NCBI RefSeq assembly: GCF_001315105.1
Contig: NZ_BAZR01000005.1
Span: 62,001 to 126,000 of the forward strand
Direction of reading: 5' to 3'
Origin: Paenibacillus sp. JCM 10914
GTDB taxonomy: Bacteria > Bacillota > Bacilli > Paenibacillales > Paenibacillaceae
Length of the DNA stretch: 64,000 nucleotides
The position numbers were made by a program, and so were the translations under genes. Of the stretch, positions 10,055 to 18,494 are shown piece by piece. The notes below the pieces were generated by a model. The model was not told where the DNA came from and did no database searches. It saw only the letters and a list, made by a program, of their open reading frames with translations. The first letter of the stretch is position 1. Each line of letters begins with the position of its first letter.

Positions 10055-10966
10055 ATGGCTACAGTTCAGGAGAAAGAAACGATCACACAAATAAGCAAAC
10101 GGATGAAAAAAGAGCAGCGCGCGATCGGGTTTCGCCGCCTGAAGTCAAATTACGGGCTGCTGATCGGGGCTTCCGTGTTTGGCGTACTCGTGCTGCTGGC
10201 CTTGCTGGGTCCGTTGTTCACATCCTATGGACCCAATGACATGAAAGTCGTCGAACGGCTCATGTCTCCGAGCGCGGCGCACCTGCTCGGTACGGACGAA
10301 TTCGGCCGGGATCTATTGACGCGATTGCTGCATGGCGCGCGGGTATCGCTTGGCGTCGGCCTGATCGTGGCGTTGTTATCTTCCGTGCTTGGCCTGATTA
10401 TTGGTGTCTACGCGACTTATTATAAAACGCTGGATCATATCCTCATGCGGATCTGTGACGGTCTGATCGCGATCCCGGGGATTCTGCTGGCGATTGCACT
10501 CATGGCTGCACTGGGCGCTTCGGCGCTGAACGTGATCATTGCGCTGACGATTGTGTTCACGCCGAACATCGCCCGGGTTGTCCGTTCATCCGCATTGGTC
10601 GTTCGGGAACAGACGTATATCGAAGCGATGCAGGTTCAGGGTGCTAGCTCAACACGCATCATCTGGCTGCATATCGTGCCCAATACGTTATCGCCCTTGA
10701 TCGTTCAGGCTACCTTCGTATTCGCAGAAGCGATCATATCCGAAGCGGCTCTAAGCTTCTTGGGTGCAGGCATTCCTGCCCCGGACCCGAGCTGGGGGAA
10801 TATTCTGCAGGCAAGCAAACTCGTTATTTTCAAAGCCTGGTGGATGGTGGTCTTCCCTGGAGCGGCGCTGGTGTTGTCCGTATTAAGCCTGAATTTACTC
10901 GGTGATGGGCTGCGAGATTTACTCGATCCGCGTACCAAGCATAAACACAAGCTGAGAAAATCATGA
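10055..10966 (+). CDS. Oligopeptide-type ABC transporter permease (OppC/DppC-like)
   Basis: A 303-residue permease starting at ATG 10055 after AGAGGTG. The N-terminal cytoplasmic segment and first helix precede 'HLLGTDEFGRDLLTRLLHGARVSL', the conserved entry to the OppC core. 'EAALSFLGAGIPAPDPSWGNIL' appears in the last loop, interrupted by no defect. Its stop overlaps the ATG of a short upstream extension of the next gene. Confidence 0.92.
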   Translation: MATVQEKETITQISKRMKKEQRAIGFRRLKSNYGLLIGASVFGVLVLLALLGPLFTSYGPNDMKVVERLMSPSAAHLLGTDEFGRDLLTRLLHGARVSLGVGLIVALLSSVLGLIIGVYATYYKTLDHILMRICDGLIAIPGILLAIALMAALGASALNVIIALTIVFTPNIARVVRSSALVVREQTYIEAMQVQGASSTRIIWLHIVPNTLSPLIVQATFVFAEAIISEAALSFLGAGIPAPDPSWGNILQASKLVIFKAWWMVVFPGAALVLSVLSLNLLGDGLRDLLDPRTKHKHKLRKS

Positions 10967-10989
10967 GATCAGAGAATGGAGGTATTTCC

Positions 10990-12017
10990 ATGAATCCAGA
11001 GCCTCTATTAGAAGTGAAGAACTTAAAGACGCACTTTCATACCGAGCGCGGGCGCGTAACGGCTGTGAATGGCGTCAGCTTCTCGATGAACAAGGGCGAA
11101 ATTATCGGGATTGTCGGTGAGTCGGGTTGCGGCAAAAGCGTCATGTCCCAGTCGATCATTCGTCTGTTGGATCATACGGATTCGATTGAGTATGAAGGCG
11201 AGGTGCTGTTCGAGGACCAGAATCTGCTCACGCTTCCGGCTGCTAAACTGCGGGCGGTGCGTGGCGACGGTATCTCGATCATTTTTCAGGACCCGCTCAC
11301 ATCCTTAAGCCCTGTATATACGATCGGCAATCAGATTGCCGAAGTCATACGCCTGCATCAGAAGAAGAGCAAGAAGGAAGCGCATCGGCAAGCGATCGAC
11401 ATCCTGCGAATGACCGGCATTCCTTCACCGGAGATCCGGGTTAACGAGTATCCCCATCAATTGTCCGGCGGGATGCAGCAGCGTGCCATGATCGCCATGG
11501 CACTTGCCTGCGAGCCGAAGCTACTCATTGCCGATGAACCGACAACGGCGCTCGATGTTACGATTCAGGCTCAGATTCTGGAGCTGATCGCGGAGTTGAA
11601 TGAACGGCTGGGCATGGGCGTATTGTTTATTACGCACGACCTTGGCGTGGTATCCGAGATATGCACCGGCGTAAAGGTCATGTACTTAGGTCAGATTGTG
11701 GAGGAGGCTGCTACGGAGCAGTTGTTCCAGAAGCCGCTGCACCCTTATACGCAAGGCTTGATTCAATCGATCCCGAAGCTGGATGGAGATCGTCACGATA
11801 AGCTGCATGTCATTGAAGGGTCCGTTCCGTCGCTTGCAAATACCCCGAAGGGGTGCAAGTTCCAGACGAGATGCCCGTTTGCCGATGAACAATGCGTGAG
11901 TCAGGAGCCGCCGATGGAGGAGCTGCTGCCGGCCATCGGGTGAAGTGCTGGCACTATAAGGAGATCAACGGGATCGGGAAAGGAGAGGAGCAAATTGGAA
12001 CCTACAGTAGTCGATGA
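10990..12017 (+). CDS. Oligopeptide-type ABC transporter ATPase (OppD/DppD-like; frameshift near the 3' end at about 11931)
   Basis: ATPase with Walker A 'GESGCGKS', signature 'LSGGMQQR', Walker B '[12 protein letters not shown]' and the C-terminal peptide-importer extension with 'CKFQTRCPFADEQC'. ATG 10990 follows GGAGGT; the earlier in-frame ATG at 10963 lacks a site. As written the frame stops at 11943 after 'ELLPAIG'. Adding one G at 11931-11932 gives 'ELLPGHRVKCWHY', the normal ending of this family, and a stop at 12017 (342 residues) that overlaps the next gene. Confidence 0.88.
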
Positions 12018-12984
12018 TTCCTTGCTTAAGGTGCGCTCCCTCCATGCCAAGTTCCCCGTGTATGGACCTTTTGGCAAAATCCTCGGGGCCAAAGCCCACG
12101 TGAATGCAGTATCGGACGTCTCCTTCGAACTGAAGGAGGGCGAAACGTACGGATTGGTCGGTGAGTCCGGGTCGGGGAAGAGCACGACCGGGCGCGCAAT
12201 CCTGGGTCTTACGCCGGCAAGTGGCGGTGAAGTGCTGTACCGTGACCGTAACGTTACGGCCATGACCAAGGAAGAGATGAGGAATTACCGCAAGGATGTG
12301 CAGCTCGTATTTCAGGACCCGTATTCATCGCTGAATCCCCGAAAGCGGATCGGGCAGATGCTGGAGGAGCCACTCATCATTCATCGCTTGGGCAACCGCG
12401 AAGAGCGGCAGGAAAAGGTGTTCGAGATTCTGCGCATCGTGGGGCTGCAGCCGGAGCATTATTTCCGCTATCCGCATGAATTCTCCGGTGGACAGCGACA
12501 GCGGCTTGGACTTGCAAGAGCGCTGATCATGAACCCCAAGATTATGATCTGCGACGAGCCCGTGTCAGCCCTGGATGTATCGATTCAATCCCAGATCCTG
12601 AACATGCTGCGCCAACTGCAGCGAGAGTTTAAACTGACACTGCTGTTTATCACCCACGATATTAGCGTGGTGCGTTATATCTCGGATCGGATCGGTATTA
12701 TGTATCTGGGCAAGATCGTGGAAGAGGCGCCTACTGATGATTTGTTCCAAGAACCGCTGCATCCCTATACGCAAGCCTTGTTCTCGGCGGTACCGGATTT
12801 TACCCGCAGTCGGCTGAAGGAGCGAATCGTGCTGCGCGGCGAGATTCCTTCTCCGATATCGCCGCCGAGCGGCTGCGTGTTCCACACCCGTTGTCCGTTC
12901 GCGACGGACATCTGCAAAGCCGAGATACCGCCGATGCGCGAGGTTCGAACGGGCCACCGCGTGGCATGCCACCTGGTAGAATAG
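11995..12984 (+). CDS. Oligopeptide-type ABC transporter ATPase (OppF/DppF-like)
   Basis: A 329-residue ATPase starting at TTG 11995, six bases after GGAGAGGAG. Walker A 'GESGSGKST', signature 'FSGGQRQR', Walker B 'IMICDEPVSALD' and the C-terminal cysteine cluster 'CVFHTRCPFATDIC' are intact. It forms the ATPase heterodimer with the preceding gene product. Confidence 0.93.
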   Translation: MEPTVVDDSLLKVRSLHAKFPVYGPFGKILGAKAHVNAVSDVSFELKEGETYGLVGESGSGKSTTGRAILGLTPASGGEVLYRDRNVTAMTKEEMRNYRKDVQLVFQDPYSSLNPRKRIGQMLEEPLIIHRLGNREERQEKVFEILRIVGLQPEHYFRYPHEFSGGQRQRLGLARALIMNPKIMICDEPVSALDVSIQSQILNMLRQLQREFKLTLLFITHDISVVRYISDRIGIMYLGKIVEEAPTDDLFQEPLHPYTQALFSAVPDFTRSRLKERIVLRGEIPSPISPPSGCVFHTRCPFATDICKAEIPPMREVRTGHRVACHLVE

Positions 12985-13021
12985 AATAACATCTCATTGA
13001 AGAAAAGAAGGAGTGAACATT

Positions 13022-13432
13022 ATGACCACGATCAAAATCATCGACGGCCAGGATCAGATCTTCAATCAAGCCGGGTTTCAGCTTATAGGAAGCCACGCAC
13101 CGAATACGGAGGGTTTGTCGCCACGAGAGTTGCTTGAAGCATCGCTTGCGCTGTGCGTTTCCATCTCTCTGCAGAAGATCATGGCGTATGACGGTGTCGA
13201 ATATGATAAATCGAGCATTCATATTGAAGTTACTTCACTAAAGCATGAGGATAAGAAACTTAATAAATTCTCGCATTTCCACGTACAGGTGACCTTGCCG
13301 CCGAATCTTGCGCCAGAGTACAAAGAAAAGCTCAAATCGGTGGTGGAGCGGGCATGCACGATCGGCAATACGCTGCGGAGCGAAGCGGTGGTTGAATTGA
13401 TCGAGGTGGAAGCGATCAGCACGGTAGAGTAA
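13022..13432 (+). CDS. OsmC family protein
   Basis: A 136-residue small cytoplasmic protein of the OsmC/Ohr fold. ATG 13022 is nine bases after AAGGAG. 'SPRELLEASLALCVSISLQKIM' contains the helix and first conserved cysteine, and 'VERACTIGNTLR' holds the second. Paired cysteines in this fold reduce organic peroxides in characterised members, but this subgroup is not assigned to Ohr or OsmC. It lies 37 bases after the transporter genes and ends the transcription unit at a strong terminator. Confidence 0.8.
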   Translation: MTTIKIIDGQDQIFNQAGFQLIGSHAPNTEGLSPRELLEASLALCVSISLQKIMAYDGVEYDKSSIHIEVTSLKHEDKKLNKFSHFHVQVTLPPNLAPEYKEKLKSVVERACTIGNTLRSEAVVELIEVEAISTVE

Positions 13433-13446
13433 TTGGTTAGATAAAA

Positions 13447-13485
13447 GATGCCCTATACAGATGGATCTGTATAGGGCATCTTTTT
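13447..13485 (+). terminator. Terminator after the OsmC-like gene
   Basis: GATGCCCTATACAGA and TCTGTATAGGGCATC form a perfect 15-bp stem with a four-base loop, then five Ts. The rest of 13486-13640 shows no gene. Confidence 0.95.
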
Positions 13486-13642
13486 GTCCTCGAATATTTT
13501 GCGAGCCCATGCAGCTTATTATAAGGTTCCACTCATTGGAATTGATCCCTATTCCGATATTAATGCAAACGGCATTTCCGCCCTCTGCAGCATCAGGCTG
13601 CGGTAGACTCTCAATTTTAAGGTGAGAAGGGGATATCTAAGA

Positions 13643-13674
13643 ATAAGCCCTGAATTCAGGAATCGAGGGCTTAT
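13643..13674 (-). terminator. Possible terminator of the DUF2500 gene
   Basis: ATAAGCCCT and AGGGCTTAT arms lie just downstream of the minus-strand stop. The T run is poor, so termination is uncertain. Confidence 0.4.
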
Positions 13675-13688
13675 ACGTAATGAAGCTG

Positions 13689-14102
13689 TCAGGATTGGGG
13701 CTGTGCATTGCGCTCAAAGGCGACAATCCAGTCGCCCTGGATGGCGGCATAGCCGGCATCCCCCTCTACCACAAGACCGTACAGATTCTTGACATCGAGG
13801 TATTCTTTTCGTTCCCCGTTATCGAATTCAAGCGTGATGTAGTAATACGTACGAGATGAATTGCTGGAATGCATCATGCCGTTATCCCCGTTGTGGTGAT
13901 TGGTGTGGTGACGCACATCCATGCGTTTGGCGACCACGCGGGCAAATCGGGAATTGCGCGGAGACTGTACGTTCTTTACATAACGGGCACCGTTTGCGAT
14001 TAGACCCGCTATAACAACGATGAACACAATCCCGATGATGATCGGTACGAGTGTAAACATAAAATCAAAGCCACCGCCAAAAGATGGTCCTGGGGATATC
14101 AT
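13689..14102 (-). CDS. DUF2500 domain membrane protein
   Basis: A 137-residue protein with one N-terminal membrane helix (about residues 15-40) and a C-terminal beta-rich domain ('YYYITLEFDNGERKEYLD', 'GDWIVAFER'), matching the DUF2500 pattern. ATG 14102 follows AGGAGG and is chosen over the upstream in-frame start at 14156. A His/Asn/Gly-rich insertion ('HHTNHHNGDNG') lies between helix and domain. Function unknown; it stands alone on this strand. Confidence 0.75.
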   Translation of the reverse strand: MISPGPSFGGGFDFMFTLVPIIIGIVFIVVIAGLIANGARYVKNVQSPRNSRFARVVAKRMDVRHHTNHHNGDNGMMHSSNSSRTYYYITLEFDNGERKEYLDVKNLYGLVVEGDAGYAAIQGDWIVAFERNAQPQS

Positions 14103-14247
14103 GGCTGGTTCCTCCTGTCCTTGTTCGCATTCTAGTGTTGAATATATGTACGGCAATTATAGGATAATGTTTCAAATGGAGGAAGATATATTTTAATTCC
14201 ATGGATTATTGTTATGATAGAAGGAGTTTGTTTAAGAGGTGATGCGC

Positions 14248-15186
14248 ATGTTAATGATAATTATTTTATCCCTAACGACTTTGGTCTGTTACTTCGCATT
14301 GTGGATAACCTATCGACCACAAGCAAAGTACAAGAACGGCATGCTGTTTGCTGTGCTGTTACCGGAGCATGCACTGGCACATCCAGACATCCAGGCGATC
14401 CAGGCGAATTTCAAACGGTCATTGAATCGGATCACGCTATGGATGCTGATCGCCTATATTCCGTTCTTGCTGCTCCACGACTGGATGGCTTATCAGATGT
14501 TGTACTATTTTGCATGGCTTACGGTGTTCCTCATTGTGATGGTGCTTCCGTTTCGCCGGGCTTTCCGGGATACGCTTGCACGCAAGCGGGAACACGACTG
14601 GTTTGTTGGACAGAAGGAAGAGGTCTTGGATAAGGACGGCCAGATCATCTACTCGGAGGGAGATGAATACTGGTCCAGCGGCTTTACCTATCATAACCCG
14701 AACGATAAGCGAGTGATGGTTACGAAGCGGGTAGGGATTGGCGAGACAGTTAATACAGGAACCGTAGCTGGGAAGATCGTGATCTGGGGAGCTATCGGAC
14801 TTGCAGCTGTCACTATACTGGGTACCTCTTTCATGATGATCCGTTCGGAATGGACTTCACCCAAGTTGGCGATAACATCGGACCATCGAATTGAGATCGA
14901 TTATCCGATGTATTCCTTTGATTTCAGTATGACCGAGATTCAGGAACTGTCATTGGAGGAGCATGTGCCGCCCGGCTCTAAGCGAAACGGCGAATCCATG
15001 GATAAGTATGCGAGGGGGCATTTCCGTCTTGAAGGAATCGGAAAGACAAGGTTGTATATATTCAAGAACAATCCACCTTACATTAAGTTCAAGCTGGGAG
15101 AAGGTTATGTATTCTATAATGACGAGGACCCTGCACGGACAAGGCAAGTGTATGAGGAGCTGGAGAAGAGGCGGGCGGGGGATTAA
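14248..15186 (+). CDS. DUF5808 domain membrane protein
   Basis: A protein of about 312 residues with an N-terminal helix, a helix pair in the first third, a cytoplasmic segment 'YWSSGFTYHNPNDKRVMVTKRVG' characteristic of DUF5808 (cut here by conservation gaps), a further helix, and a C-terminal PH-like beta domain. ATG 14248 lies six bases after AGAGGTG; GTG 14239 and ATG 14242 are alternatives. Function unknown. It is divergent from the DUF2500 gene and followed by a terminator. Confidence 0.65.
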   Translation: MLMIIILSLTTLVCYFALWITYRPQAKYKNGMLFAVLLPEHALAHPDIQAIQANFKRSLNRITLWMLIAYIPFLLLHDWMAYQMLYYFAWLTVFLIVMVLPFRRAFRDTLARKREHDWFVGQKEEVLDKDGQIIYSEGDEYWSSGFTYHNPNDKRVMVTKRVGIGETVNTGTVAGKIVIWGAIGLAAVTILGTSFMMIRSEWTSPKLAITSDHRIEIDYPMYSFDFSMTEIQELSLEEHVPPGSKRNGESMDKYARGHFRLEGIGKTRLYIFKNNPPYIKFKLGEGYVFYNDEDPARTRQVYEELEKRRAGD

Positions 15187-15207
15187 GGCTTAATGAGAGC
15201 AGATGAA

Positions 15208-15235
15208 GCGGCCTTCGTTCAGGCCGCCTTTTATT
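15208..15235 (+). terminator. Terminator after the DUF5808 gene
   Basis: GCGGCCT and AGGCCGC with a six-base loop, then a T-rich tract. Confidence 0.85.
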
Positions 15236-15247
15236 TGCTGTGCATGT

Positions 15248-15316
15248 TTACGAGTTCTCTCCGTAATGCAGCCCCAACTGATAAGCACGCTCCAGCACCC
15301 CCTCCATAATCTCGGT
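15248..15316 (-). pseudogene. Remnant of the 3' end of an NAD(P)H oxidoreductase gene
   Basis: On the minus strand this encodes '..EIMEGVLERAYQLGLHYGENS', nearly the C-terminus of the intact oxidoreductase at 17198-17779 ('EIMEGLLERSYQLGLHYEDVA'). The DNA match covers 15262-15315 against 17212-17265, 52 of 54 bases identical. Nothing upstream on the minus strand resembles the rest of that gene, so this is a duplicated fragment. Confidence 0.75.
15262..15315 (-). repeat. 54-bp direct repeat, copy 1
   Basis: It matches 17212-17265 in the same orientation with two mismatches. The two copies bracket an AT-rich segment of about 1.9 kb. Confidence 0.85.
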
Positions 15317-15414
15317 CTTGTACAGTACAAAGAAACCTCTCTTTTTGAATGATTTACCGGACACATCTCTTTTAACAAAGGATAATTTCTTTTTGTTTGA
15401 TCTGAATGAAAGAA

Positions 15415-15452
15415 GGGGGCACATGGTCATTTACTGACGACTATGTGCCCCC
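15415..15452 (-). terminator. Hairpin downstream of the lipoprotein gene
   Basis: GGGGGCACAT and ATGTGCCCCC arms with a further GTCA/TGAC pairing inside. On the minus strand it follows the lipoprotein stop by 20 bases with a weak T tract, and probably terminates the protease-lipoprotein transcript. Confidence 0.55.
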
Positions 15453-15472
15453 CCTTGCTAAAACCAGAAAAC

Positions 15473-16144
15473 TTATCGATTCTGTACTTCCTCGATTTCA
15501 ACCTTAAACCTCTCTTCAACAGCTCTTTTGATAGTATTATGCTTATCTTGGTCCCCCTCATGGCCATGATCTAAGGAGTCTAAAGTCAATGTATCCGAAC
15601 CTAAGCTAAATCTACCATTGTTCATATTAATAACACCATATTCTCCGTAGGTATTTAGCTTGAGGTACAATACATATTCTTCTCCCTCTTTAATCTCATT
15701 GTAATTTTCAAGGGCGATTTTTTGTGATGAACCATCTTGTTCAATTATAGAAACAGGTTCGATAATATCCAACTTCTCATTTTCTATGACAGGTACAGAT
15801 TCTGGTGTTTTCAATACCTTGAGAACTGTAATTGGGGTTCTTGTGTAGAAATCTTCAATGGCTTGTGGAGAACCCTCTTGGACGGAATCCGGTTCGAAAT
15901 ATTTGACTACATGTTCACGATCCAAAAAATGGGTATCCGTTTCCGCAATGACAACTAAATCAGCATCATTAAACAACGGGGCTTCTTCTTCAAATGCTTT
16001 ATAATTACCATGCGTCACTATGGTTTCCAAGCCCTCGCCGGTGTTCACGCCTTCACTAGCGTTGTCTACCGGTACATTATTACTGCATGCGAACATGAAT
16101 AAAGAGAACGAGGATACCAACAGCATAAGTTTAATTCTTTTCAT
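15473..16144 (-). CDS. Hypothetical lipoprotein
   Basis: A 223-residue protein starting at ATG 16144 after GGAGGG. The signal peptide ends in the lipobox 'FMFAC', so it is anchored outside the membrane. The mature part is acidic and beta-rich with no motif I can name. Codon use and base composition are clearly more AT-rich than in flanking genes. It lies 51 bases downstream of the protease gene on the same strand and is likely co-transcribed, so it may protect against or assist the protease. That link is inference only. Confidence 0.7.
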   Translation of the reverse strand: MKRIKLMLLVSSFSLFMFACSNNVPVDNASEGVNTGEGLETIVTHGNYKAFEEEAPLFNDADLVVIAETDTHFLDREHVVKYFEPDSVQEGSPQAIEDFYTRTPITVLKVLKTPESVPVIENEKLDIIEPVSIIEQDGSSQKIALENYNEIKEGEEYVLYLKLNTYGEYGVINMNNGRFSLGSDTLTLDSLDHGHEGDQDKHNTIKRAVEERFKVEIEEVQNR

Positions 16145-16195
16145 GCAAACCCTCCTAAAATTCACTTTCTAAAACCAGCGTAGACATAACCGTCA

Positions 16196-16774
16196 TTACG
16201 GAAAGGTTCTCCACTTTAGATCAACTTGTCCGGAGTCATACGAAGTAATGGAAGCAGGAATCGCCCACCAACCTTGTACCATAACTGAATTTGTGGGAAT
16301 AGGAACGTGAGCCATTTTAATAGTGTGTCCTATCTCGTGGGCAGCATTATATCTTACATTAGCAGGTTGATGACCGGCTGCCCTCATATTATTATCATAC
16401 ATAGTTACCTCTACATAGACCCAGTACTCATCTGGCAAAGCCAAATTCCCTGAGCTATTGGTTGGAGCAATTTGACCCCATAAATTAGGTGTAGCAGAGT
16501 TGCCGATATAATAGGTATCCGGGGGATCTATAGCGTTGTATATCGGTGTTCTAGTAATATTGACCTTTGAATTAGCATTCCAATAGCCTCTGCCTGCATC
16601 ATAAGCACCTGTATAACCATACTGATTTACAGAGGAATGATAAAAGGCACTTGGATTCGGTCCGCCTTTTCTATTTCCACCCCAATAATCGGCACTTGCA
16701 ATACTCCCAAACATAACCAGAGCCAAAATAGAAAAAGACAACGTAGACAAATATTTTGCTTTACGCTTCTTCAC
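16196..16774 (-). CDS. Secreted matrixin-like zinc metalloprotease
   Basis: A 192-residue protein starting at GTG 16774, six bases after GGAGGT. A Sec signal peptide (about residues 1-28, ending 'SIASA') precedes a small catalytic domain. The zinc site 'HEIGHTIKMAH' fits HExxHxxxxxH of metzincins, with a downstream methionine in 'NSVMVQG' as a plausible Met-turn. It is secreted and acts outside the cell, with an unknown substrate. It is AT-rich like the adjacent lipoprotein gene and probably shares its transcript and origin. Confidence 0.82.
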   Translation of the reverse strand: MKKRKAKYLSTLSFSILALVMFGSIASADYWGGNRKGGPNPSAFYHSSVNQYGYTGAYDAGRGYWNANSKVNITRTPIYNAIDPPDTYYIGNSATPNLWGQIAPTNSSGNLALPDEYWVYVEVTMYDNNMRAAGHQPANVRYNAAHEIGHTIKMAHVPIPTNSVMVQGWWAIPASITSYDSGQVDLKWRTFP

Positions 16775-17030
16775 AGTTCGACCTCCAATTTATCTTTATT
16801 TATCAAACAATCCCTCGCTTAATTGCCAAGTTTTACGACGATTTTTGTCCCCCCTTCAATCTCTTAGTTGCCACTCATTTCGATTCTCATCTTTGCTGCC
16901 TATAGATGTCGAATTGGAATTAAGTGGGCTTATACTTATAAAGACAACGAAAATAACCAGAAAGTTGCACTTTTATTATAAAAAATCCCATAAAATCCTT
17001 TTCTATTCCAAATAACTAGAATTTTTAGGA

Positions 17031-17165
17031 ATGCTGAATCAACCCCTCACAGAATTAAAGTTATCAGGTAGTGGGAGTATAGGTGTCATTACTGTTATAG
17101 TGGTGGATGAGGCAGGTAATAAATTTATAGAGAGCCTGCCGTATCACATGATCGAAGATGTGTAG
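17031..17165 (+). CDS. Small ORF, possible gene remnant
   Basis: A 44-codon ORF in the AT-rich islet ('LTELKLSGSGSIGVITVIVV', 'YHMIEDV'). The ribosome binding site is poor. It may be the end of a deleted gene rather than a functional peptide. The stretch 16775-17030 otherwise shows only AT-rich sequence. Confidence 0.25.
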   Translation: MLNQPLTELKLSGSGSIGVITVIVVDEAGNKFIESLPYHMIEDV

Positions 17166-17197
17166 CATATATGATCATTAATTACCGATGAATTTGC

Positions 17198-17779
17198 TCA
17201 GGCAACATCCTCGTAATGCAGCCCCAACTGATAAGAACGCTCCAGCAACCCCTCCATAATCTCGGATTTACCTTCCAGGGTGTCATAGAAGAATTCCACA
17301 TGGGAGTCCTCTATCCCGGAGTAATTGGAAATACCGACATTCAGGAAGCGGGAGAGCATCGAATCATAGCTTCGCTTCACAAAATGGTCCTCCGACGCGC
17401 CTGCCAAGGCCAGCCATAACACCCGCTTATGATGCAGCTTCGAGCCGCCGCCGTATGCAAATCCATGATTCCATACCCGATCAATGTAGCCCTTCAACAT
17501 GGCGGGGATTCCATACCACCACACCGGGAAGATGTAGGCCAGTGCATCATATTCCTTCATCCGTGCCATTTCAGCCTGAACCTCAGGTGAATAAATCTTC
17601 TTACTATCCGACCAATCCGGCTCGTCTGCTTCCCACAGGATCGGATCGAAGCCGATGCGGTGTAGATCCAGCACTTCCACTTCATGCTCGGCGTCCCGAA
17701 GTCCCTGCACGAACTTCTCAGTAACCGCAAATGTAAAGGAATCTTCCCTTGGATGAGTAACAACAGTCAGTACTTTCAA
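17198..17779 (-). CDS. NAD(P)H-dependent oxidoreductase, flavodoxin-like fold
   Basis: A 193-residue cytoplasmic flavoprotein of the NQO1/KefF/MdaB type. It starts at TTG 17779 shortly after AAGGAAGGTG. 'LTVVTHPREDSFT' is the phosphate-binding loop for the flavin, and 'FPVWWYGIPAMLKGYIDRV' carries the conserved Trp-Tyr motif. It reduces quinones or similar electrophiles with NAD(P)H. The gene is divergent from an HxlR regulator 188 bases away, a frequent arrangement for quinone or aldehyde-responsive control. Its last bases are duplicated at 15262-15315. Confidence 0.87.
   Translation of the reverse strand: MKVLTVVTHPREDSFTFAVTEKFVQGLRDAEHEVEVLDLHRIGFDPILWEADEPDWSDSKKIYSPEVQAEMARMKEYDALAYIFPVWWYGIPAMLKGYIDRVWNHGFAYGGGSKLHHKRVLWLALAGASEDHFVKRSYDSMLSRFLNVGISNYSGIEDSHVEFFYDTLEGKSEIMEGLLERSYQLGLHYEDVA
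17212..17265 (-). repeat. 54-bp direct repeat, copy 2
   Basis: Part of the oxidoreductase 3' end, 52 of 54 bases identical to 15262-15315. Confidence 0.85.
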
Positions 17780-17904
17780 CAGAGTACACCTTCCTTTTTG
17801 TGTTAAGATTTGAATGGTTTCTGGTATAAGTGGATTATGTATCATATAATGACCGAAAGAAAGTACGTACTAATTTGTTATATAGGCACCTAAAAGTACC
17901 ATTA

Positions 17905-17918
17905 GAACTCTAGAGTTC
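17905..17918. promoter_or_regulatory. Palindrome in the HxlR/oxidoreductase divergent region
   Basis: GAACTCTAGAGTTC is a perfect 14-bp palindrome about 50 bases before the HxlR start. A GTACGTAC palindrome also occurs nearby. Either could be the operator of the HxlR protein. Confidence 0.35.
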
Positions 17919-17967
17919 CTGTTAGAATTGGCATAATTCTATGGTTCGGGAGGAGAGAAGAGTTTAT

Positions 17968-18306
17968 ATGAATGCAGAACGCCAATATAATATTCCCGCT
18001 GAAGCCACAATGGCAGTGATAGGCGGCAAGTGGAAGGTTGTTGTACTGTGCCACTTAAGTTATGGACCTAAGCGAACGAATGAGATTAAGAAGCAGCTGC
18101 CGGATATTACGCAGAAGATGTTAACCCAGACCCTTCGGGAGCTGGAGGAGGATGGAATTATCACCCGAACCGTTTTTAATCAAGTGCCGCCGAAAGTGGT
18201 ATACGAGCTGAGTGAGACGGGGATTTCCCTGCAACCGATATTGGATCAAATCTGTGAATGGGGAGAGAAGTACATGGACAGAAAAGCGAAGGTAAGCGCC
18301 CCTTGA
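17968..18306 (+). CDS. HxlR family transcriptional regulator
   Basis: A 112-residue winged-helix DNA-binding protein. ATG 17968 is chosen over the in-frame ATG 17941 because AGGAGAGAAGAG precedes it and the family starts near here. 'VIGGKWKVVVLCHLSYGPKRTNEIKK' and 'ITQKMLTQTLRELEEDGIITR' are classic HxlR segments (quoted with conserved Gly/Lys positions). Members often sense electrophiles through a cysteine; Cys in 'VVLCHL' could serve. It probably controls the divergent oxidoreductase. Confidence 0.9.
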   Translation: MNAERQYNIPAEATMAVIGGKWKVVVLCHLSYGPKRTNEIKKQLPDITQKMLTQTLRELEEDGIITRTVFNQVPPKVVYELSETGISLQPILDQICEWGEKYMDRKAKVSAP

Positions 18307-18316
18307 GGGCTAAAGT

Positions 18317-18352
18317 AAAAGCTGCTAACCCTTAGGGATAGCAGCTTTTATT
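18317..18352 (+). terminator. Terminator after the HxlR gene
   Basis: AAAAGCTGCTA and TAGCAGCTTTT arms with a short loop; the second arm ends in Ts. Confidence 0.85.
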
Positions 18353-18494
18353 GTTCTATTTCTGCAAAGGATACCGCTTCGCTTCAAATTGAAAGCCCTT
18401 TCTGGAATATGTGATATACTACGACATAACAGGCATACCATTTATATCAACCTATATATATTAGCCTTATACTTTTATAAGCAAAGGAGATTTC

